From assembly GCF_963082655.1 (NCBI RefSeq), contig NC_081552.1:99521823-99585822 (forward strand): 64,000 nucleotides of DNA. The letters are read 5' to 3'. Source of the stretch: Stomoxys calcitrans. Its lineage: Eukaryota; Arthropoda; Insecta; Diptera; Muscidae. Positions 32,540 through 43,879 of this stretch are shown piece after piece. A program made the translations under genes and the position numbers. Below the pieces are notes generated by a model, which did no database searches, had not been told where the DNA came from, and saw only the letters and a list, made by a program, of their open reading frames with translations. Numbering within the stretch: the stretch's first letter is position 1; each line of letters begins with the position of its first letter.

Positions 32540-33777
32540 AGTCGTCAAAGATAACAAGTTTTGCGTGTTGATTTTTTGGCATTTGTTTACAGTGTTGCAT
32601 TTTTGCAACGCGACACTCAAAAATGTTGGATATTTATTCCAAAATCCATTTGTCATATTACACTTTTCGTACATATCACACCTGAATTCACTAAAAGAAG
32701 GTTAGGCCACTTTCGAAAACATAAAGTGGATAGGCCCTATGAAGATCATTAAGGAAGGTGCAGGATAAAAATGAGACAAATAGGAGAAAATCTAAATAAA
32801 GAATGAATGTACAAAGAGAAAAAGTTGACATCCTCAATGCCGAGTATTGTCAAAACTCACAAATTGTATGTCGGCTGATTGCTTATGATATGTACAACCA
32901 AGACATATTTATTTACAGGTAGTGGCAGTTGCCCAACAACAAAATTTTGAGTACACTATCTGTCAAAATCAGTGATTAGTGCAACCCTGATTTTGAGCAT
33001 GTTACTAGTTCGCTCCATTTTTCATTGTTTGTTTGTGCTATGGTTCTTAACTATAATACACACACACACTCGTTGATAGATTGTGTACTTCGCGAGAAAA
33101 AATTGTACTCAGCTGTTTACAGTACGCTACCTGGTGATTATATCATGTGTACAACATTCAGAGTAGCTATTTTTGAAATAACCTATGACATGTCTGCTCG
33201 TCTAAAGGCATCTTAAGTAATTATGTTAAACAAAAAATTTTGTTTTTTCACAACGAATCCGAAAGCTGAATAAAATACTCTGCTTTAGCATTAGTTGCCA
33301 ATCTGGATTGATGTCATTTTCATACATATTTCATTGCAATGCACCATATAGTACATACTTAAATAATACACAGCCATTATGTAAAACGACCCATAATATT
33401 TGAAACCAAATGATTCAAAGTACAAAGTACCGAAACTCATATACCGGATTAAAAGGTACCCAAATTTTAAACCGCATTAAAAATAGCGGAAACAAGTGAA
33501 GTTTGTTGAAGCAATGATTTCAATGCATTCCCGAATGCAACAATGGGAAAGATCAAAATTTTGCTTTAAAAATGCAACCCTGTCAATTTCAACAAATTAT
33601 GAAGGGAAGTTCACAACTAATGCCCATATTCACAAAACTTAAAATAGTGTTAAACTATGCTTATTTGACAGATTTCCTTTATAGAACTGTCAAATAAACC
33701 CATTATAAAGCTGTTTTAAGTTTTGTGAATACGAGTGTAAAAGTTTTTTTGTTTAGAGTAGGTATTTTAAAAACTTT
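32540..33777. other. Spacer with scattered MITE-like pieces
   Basis: A GTTGCATTTTTGCAACGCGACACTCAAAA motif at 32592-32620 recurs at 36161-36190. The segments 32630-32670 and 33115-33215 match inverse parts of the MITE at 33778-34107. Poly(A) occurs at 32474-32495 and (CA)n at 33058-33069. No gene is seen. Confidence 0.5.
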
Positions 33778-34107
33778 TAACTAAAGCCTCCATTGACGAG
33801 CCGACAAGTCATATGTAATTTCAAAAATAGCCACGCTGAAAATTGTACACATCGTGTGATACGTAAGAAAAATTTAATATGACAAATGGATTTTGGAATA
33901 AATATGCAACTTTTTCGATTAAATCGAGCTTCTATTTCATCGAACATACATGTAGACACATGTCTATAAAAAAAAGTGCAATACATACGACAATACATGG
34001 CGATTAGAGAGCGCTCTATTCGTATTTGACTTACATAAGACAAGTCTTATGATTACAGAAAGTGACATGTCGTATGACTTGTCGGCTCGTCTAATTGGGG
34101 CTTTAAC
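33778..34107. mobile_element. MITE with TTAAAGCC termini
   Basis: The left end TAAAGCCTCCATTGACGAGC and the inverse right end GCTCGTCTAATTGGGGCTTTA frame a 330-bp element. Arms continue as GACAAGTCATATG / ATGACTTGTC. The outer bases GGGGCTTTA resemble the smaller palindromic MITE. Confidence 0.7.
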
Positions 34108-34433
34108 TTGCTTGAGTTTAAGCTTTCCAATTGTTTCGATTTACTGTCGTGCAGTATCTGCATTAACTCGCTTTGCTTTGGAAAACATCTGAACCCTTCA
34201 CACTTGTTGTTTTTAAACCCATCACCATAGGACAGGGGCAGGATTCACCAATAGAAGGTTAGGTCATTTTCGAAAACATAAAGTGGATAGGCCCCATTAA
34301 CATCATTAAGGATGTCATATGTGCCGAATGAAAATGACAAAAATAGGAGAAAATCTAAACAAAGAATTAATTTACAAAGAGAACAAGTTGACATTCTCAA
34401 TGCCAGGGTTCACTGAATAAGGTTAAGCTAAAG

Positions 34434-34895
34434 GCTCATTTAGACGGCATGTATTTGTCTAACATGTCAAATTTAGCACATGCAGAGTTGTACATGCCGT
34501 GTGATACAAACAAAACTAATATACGAGAATCACTTTTCAAAATAGCCCATGTAATTTCTTTCGATTAGAGCGCCCCCTATTCCTTCTGACAAAAACATAA
34601 AGAAATCAGCGGTTTTTGATATCAGTCGAATGAAAGTAACTCAAAATTAAATTGTTTTCGCAATTTTATAAATTAACCAGCTTTTCCACAACTTTAACAA
34701 TTTTTACGCATAAAAAAATCAGCTTGTGATCAAATTTTTAGGTTATGTCATACGGACATAAAATGCAGGTGTGATAGCAAAAATTATGAATCATATGTAA
34801 ATTCACAAATTTTGACAGACATTTTCAATTACATGTGAGTACAAAAAGTGACAGGTCATAAGACATTTACATTCCGTGTAAAAGCGGCTTAAGCT
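34434..34895. mobile_element. MITE, related to 33778-34107
   Basis: CTAAAGGCTCATTTAGACGG at the left is inverted on the right as CCGTGTAAAAGCGGCTTAAG. Subterminal GCATGTA/TACATT words and a TGACA-rich interior match the previous element in style. Less certain, since the arms are imperfect. Confidence 0.55.
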
Positions 34896-35045
34896 ATCAG
34901 CCGACATAAAATTTTTTTTTTTTTGAATTTTTGACAATACTTGGCATCGAATCGACCCAGATACGCAAAGTATTTAACTTAGAAACAAAACAAGACGATA
35001 TTTTAGCTCAAGATATATGTGTAATCTAATTTTGTTTATATATAA

Positions 35046-35145
35046 AAGCACGTTTACATAGGACACTAAATCCGGATTTAATGGCTCGATCACCTGTTTT
35101 CCCTTAAATCCGGATTTAGTGGCCAATGTAAACGTACTTTTAAAA
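35046..35145. mobile_element. Palindromic MITE, copy 2
   Basis: AAGCACGTTTACATAGGACA and the inverse GGCCAATGTAAACGTACTTT with CACTAAATCCGGATTTAA arms. The central 20 bp or so present in copies 1 and 3 are missing. Confidence 0.8.
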
Positions 35146-35159
35146 GCATTTTTGTATTT

Positions 35160-35583
35160 AATGGTAACGCTATTTGATTTGTTTTTGAACAAACAAAATG
35201 TGTCTAATATCAATGCAAAATCAAGAATTTTCGAATTTGACATATTTTGGGCATAAATAACAAAACAAGATGGATCAAATATTTGATAAATTTGAACGTA
35301 CCTTAACGCTATTTGATTCGTTTTTGAACAAACAAAATGTGTTAAATAAATGTGTCTAAAAGCACGTTTACATTGGCCACTAAATCCGGATTTAGTGGCT
35401 CGATCACCTGTTTTCCCTTAATAAAATCAGCTGATGAGAGCCTTAAATCCGGATTTAGTGACCATGGTAAACGTACTTTAATATAAATGCAAAAGCAAGA
35501 ATTATCGAATTTGACATATTTTGGGCATAAATAACAAAACAAGATGCAAGATGGATCAAAAATTTGATCAATCTGAACGTACC
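35160..35583. repeat. Tandem duplication, second unit with MITE
   Basis: Unit 1 (35160-35303) and unit 2 (35304-35583) share AACGCTATTTGATT.GTTTT, AAGAATT.TCGAATTTGACA, GGGCATAAATAACAAAACAA and GAACGTACCTT. In unit 1 ATGTGTCTAATA is uninterrupted. In unit 2 the MITE at 35357-35475 sits at the same point. Confidence 0.8.
35357..35475. mobile_element. Palindromic MITE, copy 3
   Basis: AAGCACGTTTACATTGGCCA to the inverse end GGTAAACGTACTT, flanked by TAA on both sides. The unoccupied paralogous site at about 35205 has a single TAA. This supports a 3-bp target duplication as in PIF/Harbinger elements. Confidence 0.85.
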
Positions 35584-35996
35584 TTTAGGCACACTGTGAA
35601 AATATTGGCCAGATGAGGCGCCAGATAGTCAGCCTCCTTCTGTATTAACACCGCAAATATTCCATCAGGTCCGGGTGATTTAAATGGTTTAAAGCTCCTC
35701 AGGGATTTCTTTACCATAAATTTTGTGATGATGATCCTTCGATCACTCTCAGTATACTGTGGAAAATGGGTTTTCACCAAAAGCCTCAAAATATACTCCG
35801 TTGTCTCTGCTCTCACTTCCATGTCATCTACCAACGTTTCAGTATAGACATAGGTTTTTGAAATAAACTTTTTCATTTTGAAGGCATCATTAACGTTATC
35901 GATCTGTTCGCAGAAAAGCTTCTAGGAGGCACGCTTTGCCTTGACACGCGGACAATTTGTATCTCCAGCTGAAAAGAACTACTTCTGTCTACACGG
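35584..35996 (-). pseudogene. jockey-type LINE polymerase N-terminal fragment
   Basis: The minus strand reads KLFCEQIDNVNDAFKMKKFI, then THFPQYTESDR, and SFKPFKSPGPDGIFAVLIQK followed by HLANIFTVCLK. This is the region just before the reverse-transcriptase palm in jockey-clade LINEs (the K-SPGPDGI motif). One in-frame stop precedes KLFCEQ. The palm is absent. It abuts the 35160-35583 duplication. Confidence 0.85.
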
Positions 35997-36296
35997 ATTT
36001 ACGCCTAGACCACAGTCACGGGGTAAAGTTAAAATTTTTTAAAATTTGGCGCTTGAAAATGGTCATCATTTATTGCTGGCACACGTGAAGTAGTGTTTGT
36101 AGTCGTCAATGTTAAAAATTGTTCAACTTTTGTGAGTAGATTTTTTGAAATTTTTTTGCAGCGTTGCATTTTTGCAACGCGACACTCAAAATAATACTCA
36201 TTGCGCTCATTCTGTTTCGGTCTTCATTCTGTTTTGCCATTGAGTTTGTCCAAAAACTGTTAAAGCTCCCATTAGCGATATAATTTTGGCAAAAAA

Positions 36297-36557
36297 TTGG
36301 GGTACATTGTTATGAGACCAAATCGACCTATAAATCGATTATTCCACTTTTTAATCAGTGATAGTGAACCTCGATTTTTTTACACAAAGTCAACTTATCG
36401 ATTAGGCGAAAGTCGATATCGAAATAAACATTTAGAATCATCCAAGGCGTATTTATCAGATGGTCTCATCAACCCAGATGATAAAATTTTATGTCAATTA
36501 GTTTTTGAATTCGCCTTACAAAAATGTAAACTTCAAAATAAACATTTTATAAATTGA
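36297..36557 (+). other. Open frame of 86 codons, unassigned
   Basis: Reads MGYIVMRPNRPINRLFHF...LCQLVFEFALQKCKLQNKHF. I do not recognise it, see no signal peptide or domain, and no promoter stands out. It may be chance in AT-rich DNA or a remnant exon. Confidence 0.15.
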
Positions 36558-36702
36558 TGTTTGTGTTCACTGCTGTTATGGTTATTAATCTTATGTTATA
36601 CAATGACACCTGTAGAACAAGCTCAATGGCTATCTGCTTTACTCTGGGAACTTAGGTCCATTGTGTCCGAAGAAAGATGAGGCAATGAGAAAGAACACAA
36701 AA

Positions 36703-37870
36703 CAATGAGAAAACGCATTAAGTTCGGCCGGGCCGAACTTTGGATACCCACCACCTCGAGTATATAACTAAACCACCTTTCGTAATAGTCCGGTGAAAAA
36801 TTCATAATTCATTTTTAGAACAAAATGGGTCTTTTTGGAAGCAAAATCCAGATATGGACCGATAAAAGGATGTCGAAAGGCTAAAATTAAATTTAAATTA
36901 ATTAAATTAAACTAAATTTCAGCGAAATCGAACAATAAATGCGCCTTTTATGGGGCCAAGACCTCAAACTGAGAGATCGATCTATTTGTATTCCCGCGGC
37001 GATTGATCCTTTGGACCGGAACGAGCTTGCTCATCTTGAAAGAGCTTGACGAGGATCGCCACCCATCTCCACATGCAAATGTGGCTACTACAACAACAAC
37101 ATCGATCATTTGGCAGCTATATCCAAATCCAGACCGATCTATGCCAAATTGCACAATGATGTCATGATACCTAACACAACTTGTTGTTTCAAATTTCAGC
37201 GAAATCGGACTATGAATGCGCCTATTATGGGTCCAGGATCTTAAATCGAGAGATCGGTCTATAAGGCAGCTATATCCAAATCTAGACCGATCTGACAGAT
37301 TAAAAACAGATACTAAATGGCCTAAGACTACTCACTGTCCAGATTTTCAGTAAAATCGAACAATAAATGCGCTTTTTATGGGCCCAAGACCTTAAATCGG
37401 AAGATCGGTCTATATGGCAGCTATATCCAAATCTGAACCGATCTAAGCCAAATTAAACAAGGATATCAACTGACTTAACACAACTCACTGTTTCAAATTT
37501 CAGCGAAATCGGACAATAATTGCGCCTTTTATGGGCCCAAGACCTTAAATCAGCAGTAAATCGGGAGATCGGTCTAGATGACAGCTGTACCCAAATCCTG
37601 ACCGATCTGAGCCAAACTAAAACAGAATATCCAAAGGCTAAACGTTACTGTTTCAAATTTCAGTGAAATCAGACAATAAATGCGCCTGTTATGGGCTTTA
37701 GACCCAAAATCGGCAGATCGGTCTATATGGCAGCTACATATATGTAAATATAGACCGATATGCACCATATTCAGACCGAATGCCAAAGTTCTTAGTACAA
37801 CTCATTGCTTCAAATTTCAGCGAAATCGGACAAAAATTGAGGCTTTTATGGGCTGAAGACCATAAAGAAG
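36703..37870 (-). mobile_element. Family B element, 5' truncated, with LINE tail inside
   Basis: 3' end: AACGCATTAAGTTCGGCCGG and TTTGGATACCCACCACCTCG. Six or so units follow with CCAAGACCTTAAATC and AGATCGGTCTATATGGCAGC. A LINE tail inserted at 36983-37100. No microsatellite or 5' box remains; it ends near 37870. Confidence 0.82.
36983..37100 (+). mobile_element. LINE 3'-end insertion with (CAA)n tail
   Basis: Contains GCGGCGATTGATCCTTTGG, a near-perfect stem CCACATGCAAATGTGG and a terminal CTACTACAACAACAAC. ATCGATC flanks it (36976-36982 and 37101-37107), a candidate target duplication. It is a 5'-truncated insertion typical of LINEs and disrupts a family B unit. Confidence 0.75.
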
Positions 37871-37879
37871 ACCCTAGGC

Positions 37880-38390
37880 AAATATAGGCAGAACGAGGAA
37901 CTGTAACGTAGTTACAAGAAAAAATATTCAAAAGTTACTAAACTTGAGAAATTACAACCATAAAGTTGCAGAATTGCATACGGTTTCGCAAATTCTTGTG
38001 GAAAATGCTGTGAAATGGATCCTCAAATTAGAAACTTGCGTCAAGAAACCGAAAATTATGAGGCGGAATGTTGAACTTTTAGAACAAAAAACTGTTTACA
38101 TCGTCTAAACAAAAAAAAAAAAAACTTTGGTAATTGTAAAAGTTGTTACTTAAATTCTTCGAAAAACTCTAATTTCTTAAAAGTTTATGAATAAAAATGA
38201 CGCCTATGTTGTCAAAATAGATTACTCAACAAAGGTTGATATATTGGATATATCAAATATGATATTTTCAACTCGCCACAAAAAGGATGGCGCAATATTT
38301 TTTGGTTGATAAATAAAAATTATTTTGAATAGCCTAAATAGGGGATAATATCATGTAATGAGACCGGCTCAAGCCTCTGCAAACCCCAAG
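37880..38390. other. Spacer
   Basis: AT-rich, with an A-run at 38110-38122; nothing recognised. Confidence 0.4.
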
Positions 38391-38399
38391 TACACCGTT

Positions 38400-39200
38400 T
38401 AAACTATCAAATATCTCGGTAGAATTATCGTGGTTAGGGGAATGTTTCTATACAATAAAGTGGACCTCTTGTATTGTATATAGGATATCGTTATATCTAC
38501 AAATTATTTTGAAAATTTACAGAATTGTGTCCTTGGATTATCTGAAGACTGTAGGCAAGTCGGATAAATTTTCCAACCGGATAAGAGCCTTAAGCACACT
38601 TCTTAATATAGACAACCTAGGTATAGAAGCAATAAAATGTCTGTTCTGTGTGGCCCCCAAAGTATCCGAATCTAAATTCGATTGAAAATGTTTGGTATAT
38701 CATTAAAACTCATATAAGGGGAATACTTCCTTTCAATTCCCATGAATTTTGGTTAACCATTTTACCTCCGTAGTTAATTATTGGAGGCCACCGTAGCGCA
38801 GAGGTAAGCATGTCCGCCTAAGACGCTGAACGCCCGGGTTCGAATCCTGGCGTGACCATCATAAAATTTTCAGCGGTGGTTATCCCCTCCTAATGCTGGC
38901 GACATTTGTGAGGTACTTAGCCATGAAAAACTTCTCATCAAAAGAGGTGTCGCACTGCGGCACGCCGTTCGGACTCGGCTATAAAAAGGAGGTCCCTTAT
39001 CATTGAGCTTAAACTTGAATCAGACTGCACTCATTGATATGTGAGAAGTTTGCCCCTGTTCCTCAATGGAGTGTTCATGGGCAAAATTTGCATTTGCAGT
39101 TAATTATATCAGTTTCGGTTCGCCTGAACTGAACCGACTCTATGCCCAGGATGGTCCAAGCCTTTATTAAGCACAAGAGATTGTTAAGTTACAACAACGC
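38400..39200 (+). pseudogene. Tc1-like transposase relic split by a SINE
   Basis: Frame-shifted translation shows Tc1-family landmarks in order: a V-W-G-C-F-like and G-P-L-like stretch near 38430-38460; QPDKSLKHTS near 38575, which corresponds to the QQDN-x-KHTS catalytic-Asp motif; a damaged SPDLNPIEN motif near 38675, followed by VWYIIKTHIRGILPFN; and, after the SINE, DSMPRMVQAFIKHKRLLSY. Stops and indels are frequent. No terminal repeats were found. The SINE at 38782-39097 separates the last two landmarks. Confidence 0.8.
38782..39097 (+). mobile_element. tRNA-derived SINE, full length with target duplication
   Basis: 316 bp flanked by AGTTAATTAT at 38772-38781 and 39098-39107, so both ends are exact. 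The head GGAGGCCACCGTAGCGCAGA begins a tRNA-like region with A box (TAGCGCAGAGGTAAGCATG) and B box (GGTTCGAATCC). The body has CAGCGGTGGTTATCCCCTCC and CGGACTCGGCTATAAAAAGG. The 3' end is GCAAAATTTGCATTTGC, with no poly(A). The tRNA of origin is uncertain; the ACG-like loop in the 60.9-kb copy hints at tRNA-Arg. Confidence 0.95.
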
Positions 39201-39429
39201 TGTTAGAACACAATTTGGCTGCACTTGTAACTCAAAACTTGCCTTCCTATTTTCTAGTTTTGTGATTTTAGTTTTAAAACCCGAAGTGTTCCTATTATTT
39301 TCGACAACTAAAAATTGGACTGCTTGTAGCAATAGAGCTTTCTTGTTAAATATCAGTACATGTTTGACATTTTCGTAACTAAAATCGTTTTTGCAATGGC
39401 GGTGCATTAAAAAAATTCTATAAAGAATC

Positions 39430-39610
39430 GATTTAGCTGTCGTTTTACTCGCTTTGGAATCCTTTATTTGTCCGTCTATCTGTTGTCCCTATTTTTTTGC
39501 ACATAACTGTATATAAGGCCACTCAAAATCCTAGCCTAATTTGACCCAGATCGGTGCAGATTTCGGTATAGCCCCCTATAGACGAAAAGAAACTGATGGG
39601 ATTTCGGATA
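39430..39610 (+). mobile_element. Family B fragment
   Basis: TTTGTCCGTCTATCTGTTGT (microsatellite), CACATAACTGTATATAAGGC and TTTGACCCAGATCGGTGCAG match the 5' half of family B. No ends are present. Confidence 0.55.
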
Positions 39611-39858
39611 TTGAGAAAAGACAATGAAACTTCTTTGTCAAATTAGAAATATTTAAAAAGGGGGTTGAAATCGAGATGTTCCCAAAAGAAACTGTGAAAA
39701 TACAAGCAAAAATTGCAGTGAAAAATGAAAAGACTACTAAAAAGTGATTTGCAATTAAAAAAATTGAAATCGCTTCGACATTTGGGTATGTTTTAGTCGG
39801 AATTTGTTTCTAAAGGTGCGTATTAACTTCAGTTTTCACAGTGAAACTCCATATAAAA

Positions 39859-41374
39859 AACAAGTAAAAAGTCGTTAAGTTCGGCCGGGCCGAACTTTGG
39901 ATACCCACCACCTCGGGTATATATGTAAACCACCTTTCATCAAAATTCGGTGAAAATTTTATACCTTATATCCCATATGAGTTATATCCAAATATGTTCC
40001 GATTTGGACCAAATACTAATAAGTACATTAGCTATATCTAAAAAGAAACCGATCTGAACTATATACGACACGGATTTCGAATGTCAATGTGCCAAATTTC
40101 AGTAAAATCGGATTATAAATGCGCCTTTTATGGGGCCAAGACATTAAATCGAGATATCGGTCTACATGGCAGCTATATCCAAATCGGGACCGATTTGGGT
40201 CAAGTTGCATAAAAATGTCGAAGAGCCTAACACAAAGCACTGTCCCAAATTTCAGCGAAATCGGACTATTAATGTCGCTTTTATGGGCCCAAAACCTTAA
40301 GTCGAGAGATCGGTCTATATGGCAGCTATATTCAAATCTGGACCGATCTGGGCAAAATTAAGGAAGGACGTCGAAGAGCCTAACCAAACTCACTGTCTCA
40401 AATTTCAGCGACATCGGACAATAAATGCGTATTTTATGGCCCCAAAACCTAAAACCTAGATATCGGTCTATATGGCAGCTATATCTAAATCTGGACCGAT
40501 CTGTGCGATATTGCAGAAGTATGTCAAGGAGCTTAACTTAACTCACTGTCCCAAATTTCGGCGACATCGGACAATAAATGAGCATTTTATGGGCCCAAAA
40601 CCATAAATCAAGAAATCGGTGTATATGACAGCTATATCCAAATCTGAACCGATCTGGACCAAATTGAAGAAAGATGTCTAAGTGCCTAACACAACTCACT
40701 GTTCCAAATTTCAGCAAAATCGGACAATAAATGTGCCTTTTATGGGCCTAGCACCTTAAATCGTAGGATCGGTCTATATGGCAGCTATATCCAAATCTGA
40801 ACCGATCTAAGCCAAATTATTGATGAATATCGACGGGCCTTACACAACTCACTGTCCTGAATTTCAGCGAAATCGGATAAAAAATGTGGCTTTTATGGGC
40901 CTTAGACCCTAAATCGGAGGATCGGTCTACATGGCAGCTATATCCAAATCTGGACCGATCTGAGCTAAAATGACGAAGGATGTCAAAGGGCCTAACACAA
41001 CTCACTGCCCCAAATTTCAACAAAATCGGATAATAAATGTGGCTTTTATGGGCCTAAGACCCTAAATCGGCGGATCGGTCTATATGGGGGCTATATCAAG
41101 ATATAGTGCGATATAGCCCATCTTCGAACTTAACCTGCTTATGGACAAAAAAAGAATCTGTGCGAAATTTCAGCTCAATATCTTTTTTTTGAAAGACTGT
41201 AGCGTGATTTCAACAGACAGACGGACAGACGGACGGACATGTCTAGATCGTCTTAGATTTTTACGCTGATCAAGAATATATATACTTTATAGGGTCGGAA
41301 ATGGATATTTCGATGTGTTGCAAACGGAATGACAAAATGAATATACCCCCATCCTTCGGTGGTGGGTATAAAAA
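39859..41374 (-). mobile_element. Family B element, complete (1,516 bp), 153-bp array
   Basis: The best family B copy. AACAAGTAAAAAGTCGTTAAG and hairpin TTCGGCCGGGCCGAAC lie at the 3' end. GATACCCACCACCTCGGGTA follows. Eight tandem units have the ATCGG word at 40156, 40309, 40462, 40615, 40768, 40921 and 41074, all exactly 153 bp apart, plus a partial one before. Then come a spacer with GCTTATGGACAAAAAAAGAA, a CAGACAGACGGACAGACGGA microsatellite, and CCTTCGGTGGTGGGTATAAA at the 5' end. Non-coding. Confidence 0.9.
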
Positions 41375-42290
41375 TAGTGAAAAAAATCTGTGAAAACATT
41401 TTCATTTGTGGTACTAAGTTCTTTATTGAGTTAAAAACTAGCTTTCTCTAAAAGCGTGGACGAAGCGTTTTTCAACATGGGCCAACATGATAACAAAAGA
41501 GTTTTAGTCGCTTTTTCGATCATTGTCGTTTCAATAAACAGTTGTTGTTGGCAAATATAGCTCTTACATTTTTATTTTTTATAATATAACTACACAAACA
41601 ATACAGTTTAGCAAAGTAAATTTTGGTGGTGGATCATATGTTTGACGTTGTTTTCATATGAGATCAAAAATGAGAGTAGACTTCATTGAGGTTCAACAAA
41701 TAGTGAAACAACGTTTTGTGAAAAATTTCCCTGGTGAACGAAGTTAATACCCACCTTAAAACCAAAATTTTTTCCACAACACAATTTAGTTAAGTAAGGG
41801 ATTCTTAAATAATATCCATGACAAAGCAATTTTAAGTATACATATTAAAATATTTAAGCCCCACACCACAACCGTGGAACAGAGTATTATAACTTAGTGC
41901 TTTTATTTGCAAAGCTAAAAAAATACCATTAAGCATACCGATTGGCTTGAACTACTTTCTGATTCGATTTAACTATGTGCGTTTGTCTGTTTATCCATGT
42001 TTTCTTGTAATCAAGGTACAGGTCGCATTCATTCTTCTGCAAATATTACTGAAACAATACGCGAACTGACCTATAGTGACCTACCAATATTGAAAAGTAC
42101 GCGAACACACTTATAGTGTTCTATTTGTCTATTCTTTCAAGAATGCATTTTTTACAAACACAAATAGAAATGTTAATATGTTTAATTAGCTGTGTCTTTA
42201 TAACCATAATCGTTTCCTCTAAAATCGACCACTAAGTAAATGAGTAGAACATTGTCGTCCATGTCACAATTAATATTTATGAATACATAT
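41375..42290. other. Spacer without recognised features
   Basis: AT-rich; no frames or repeat ends that I trust. Confidence 0.4.
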
Positions 42291-42299
42291 TTATATATA

Positions 42300-42724
42300 T
42301 GTACTCCGTTACAATCGGGGACATTTTTCCTTGCAATGTATCGGGTATTATGAGGACACTTGAGTACAAAGCCACATGAAATGTTTGTAGTTCAACGGCG
42401 TTGTACCCGTGATAATTAGTAACGAGGATGGCAACCCTGGGTTGAGAAAAATAATTTTAAAATGGGAAAAAAGGATGGAAATAGCGTGTACATATGAAAA
42501 AAAATAAAAATTTTATAATTAATAATAATAGAGCTTTCAAACGAACCAATAAACAATTTTTTTTTTAAATTGTCCTCGAAAGTCCCGTGTCCCCGAAAGT
42601 CACGGTACATGACAAAACTTTTGAGGACTGTCCCCAAAAAGCCAAAATGTTCTCAAAAGTACCGGTAGATAGGAAAAGTGTCGCCAAAAGTCTCAGTACA
42701 CATACATATATATATATATATATA
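42300..42724 (-). repeat. Family D repeat with (TA)n
   Basis: GTCCTCGAAAGTCCCGTGTC, CCCCGAAAGTCACGGTACAT and AAAAGTACCGGTAG are inverse copies of the family D motif at 21932-22142. The block ends at a TATATA tract (42708-42724) into which a mariner MITE inserted. GGGGACATTTTTCC at 42318 may be another unit. Confidence 0.6.
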
Positions 42725-42950
42725 TTGGGTTGCCCAAAAAGTAATTGCGGATTTTTTAAAAGAGAGTAAATGCATTTTTAATAAAACTTAGAATGAACTT
42801 TAATCAAATATACTTTTTTTCTAAAGCAAGCTAACAGTAACAACTGATAACTGACAGAAGAAAGAATGCAATTACAGAGTCACAAGCTGTGAAAAAATTT
42901 GTCAACGCCGACTATATGAAAAATCCGCAATTACTTTTTGGGCAACCCAA
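42725..42950 (-). mobile_element. mariner-derived MITE (226 bp)
   Basis: Ends TTGGGTTGCCCAAAAAGTAA and the perfect inverse, with TA on both sides. The left 85 bp or so match the inverse of the 3' end of the mariner at 11310-11402. The rest matches the inverse of that element's first 140 bp. The whole coding part is deleted, so this is a direct internal-deletion derivative of that subfamily. Confidence 0.93.
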
Positions 42951-43130
42951 TATATAGAATGCAGAATCCATGGTGGTGGGATCCCAAGATTCAACTCACT
43001 GCTTAATTTTCAAAACATGCTTTAGAGTTTGTAAACTTAAAAAATTTGCCGTCCACTGCAATATCATCTCGGAAACCAACTAACGGGGTAGCAAAACAGA
43101 CCGGGCGTACGTTAGTTTAAGAGTAAAACA

Positions 43131-43350
43131 GCTAAAAACGCATTAAGCTTGGCTGGTCCGAACTTTGAATACTCACCACCTCGGCTATATATGTAAACCA
43201 CCTTTCATCATCATCCGGTGAAAAATGCATTATTTATGCACCCATTGCAGTTATATCCAAATATGGTCCGATTTTGACCAAATTCGGCTCGGACATTGAG
43301 TGGTCTAATAAATACATGTCACTGTTCAATTTATGTATTGGTCTTTTTGG
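43131..43350 (-). mobile_element. Family B 3'-end fragment
   Basis: AAAAACGCATTAAGCTTGGC with a damaged hairpin, ACTCACCACCTCGGCTATAT and CACCTTTCATCATCATCCGG; cut near 43350 where a LINE fragment begins. Confidence 0.75.
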
Positions 43351-43354
43351 CAGC

Positions 43355-43854
43355 AACCTGATGGAACAACGAAACGGTCGGTAGGACGGGGAAAATCCTA
43401 TGGGGGGATCCAGATCGTGAGAAGACGAGGCTATTACTGAAAGGAAGGAAGAAGGAGGTCAGTATAGCTATTGGTATCATAACGGGACACATAGGACTAC
43501 AAGCTCACTTATGTAAAATCGGTGCGGCAAGTATGCTATCACTTGCATGCGAGGAAGATGATGAGACGTTGGAGCATTTCCTTTGTCATTGCCCGGCTTC
43601 CGCGTCCAACAGATACCGATACTTAGGTGAAGACACAATACCAGGCATGAACCAACTTAGGGAAGTGGCATTGAAAACAATTAAGGATTTTGTAAGTAGC
43701 ACGGAATTCCTAACTTAAAATTTTCTTTTTAGAGGTTACTTTATAGTTTTTAAAGCGCACAACAAGCCGATTAATGGCTTATGTGTATGTCCATAGTGGT
43801 ATGGGGCGGATTAATATCTGCACCCTCTTTCAACCTAACCTAAACTTCTGTTTA
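43355..43854 (+). pseudogene. LINE pol C-terminus and 3' UTR
   Basis: Open from about 43370 to the stop at 43718. It reads KILWGDPDREKTRLLLKGRK, then IITGHIGLQAHLCKIG and the zinc-type motif CEEDDETLEHFLCHCPA, ending FVSSTEFLT. A 3' UTR follows and ends in TTCAACCTAACCTAA at 43854, as in several LOA/I-type LINEs. It is 5'-truncated, as is usual for LINEs. Its conserved part closely matches 3040-3240. Confidence 0.82.
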
Positions 43855-43879
43855 ACCAGCAAAATAAAAAGCTTCTGGG

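Noticed and set aside
42960..42990. Another family A 3' end (ATCCATGGTGGTGGGATCCCAAG)
   Set aside because: The resemblance covers only about 25 bp without the hairpin; too short to annotate as an element.
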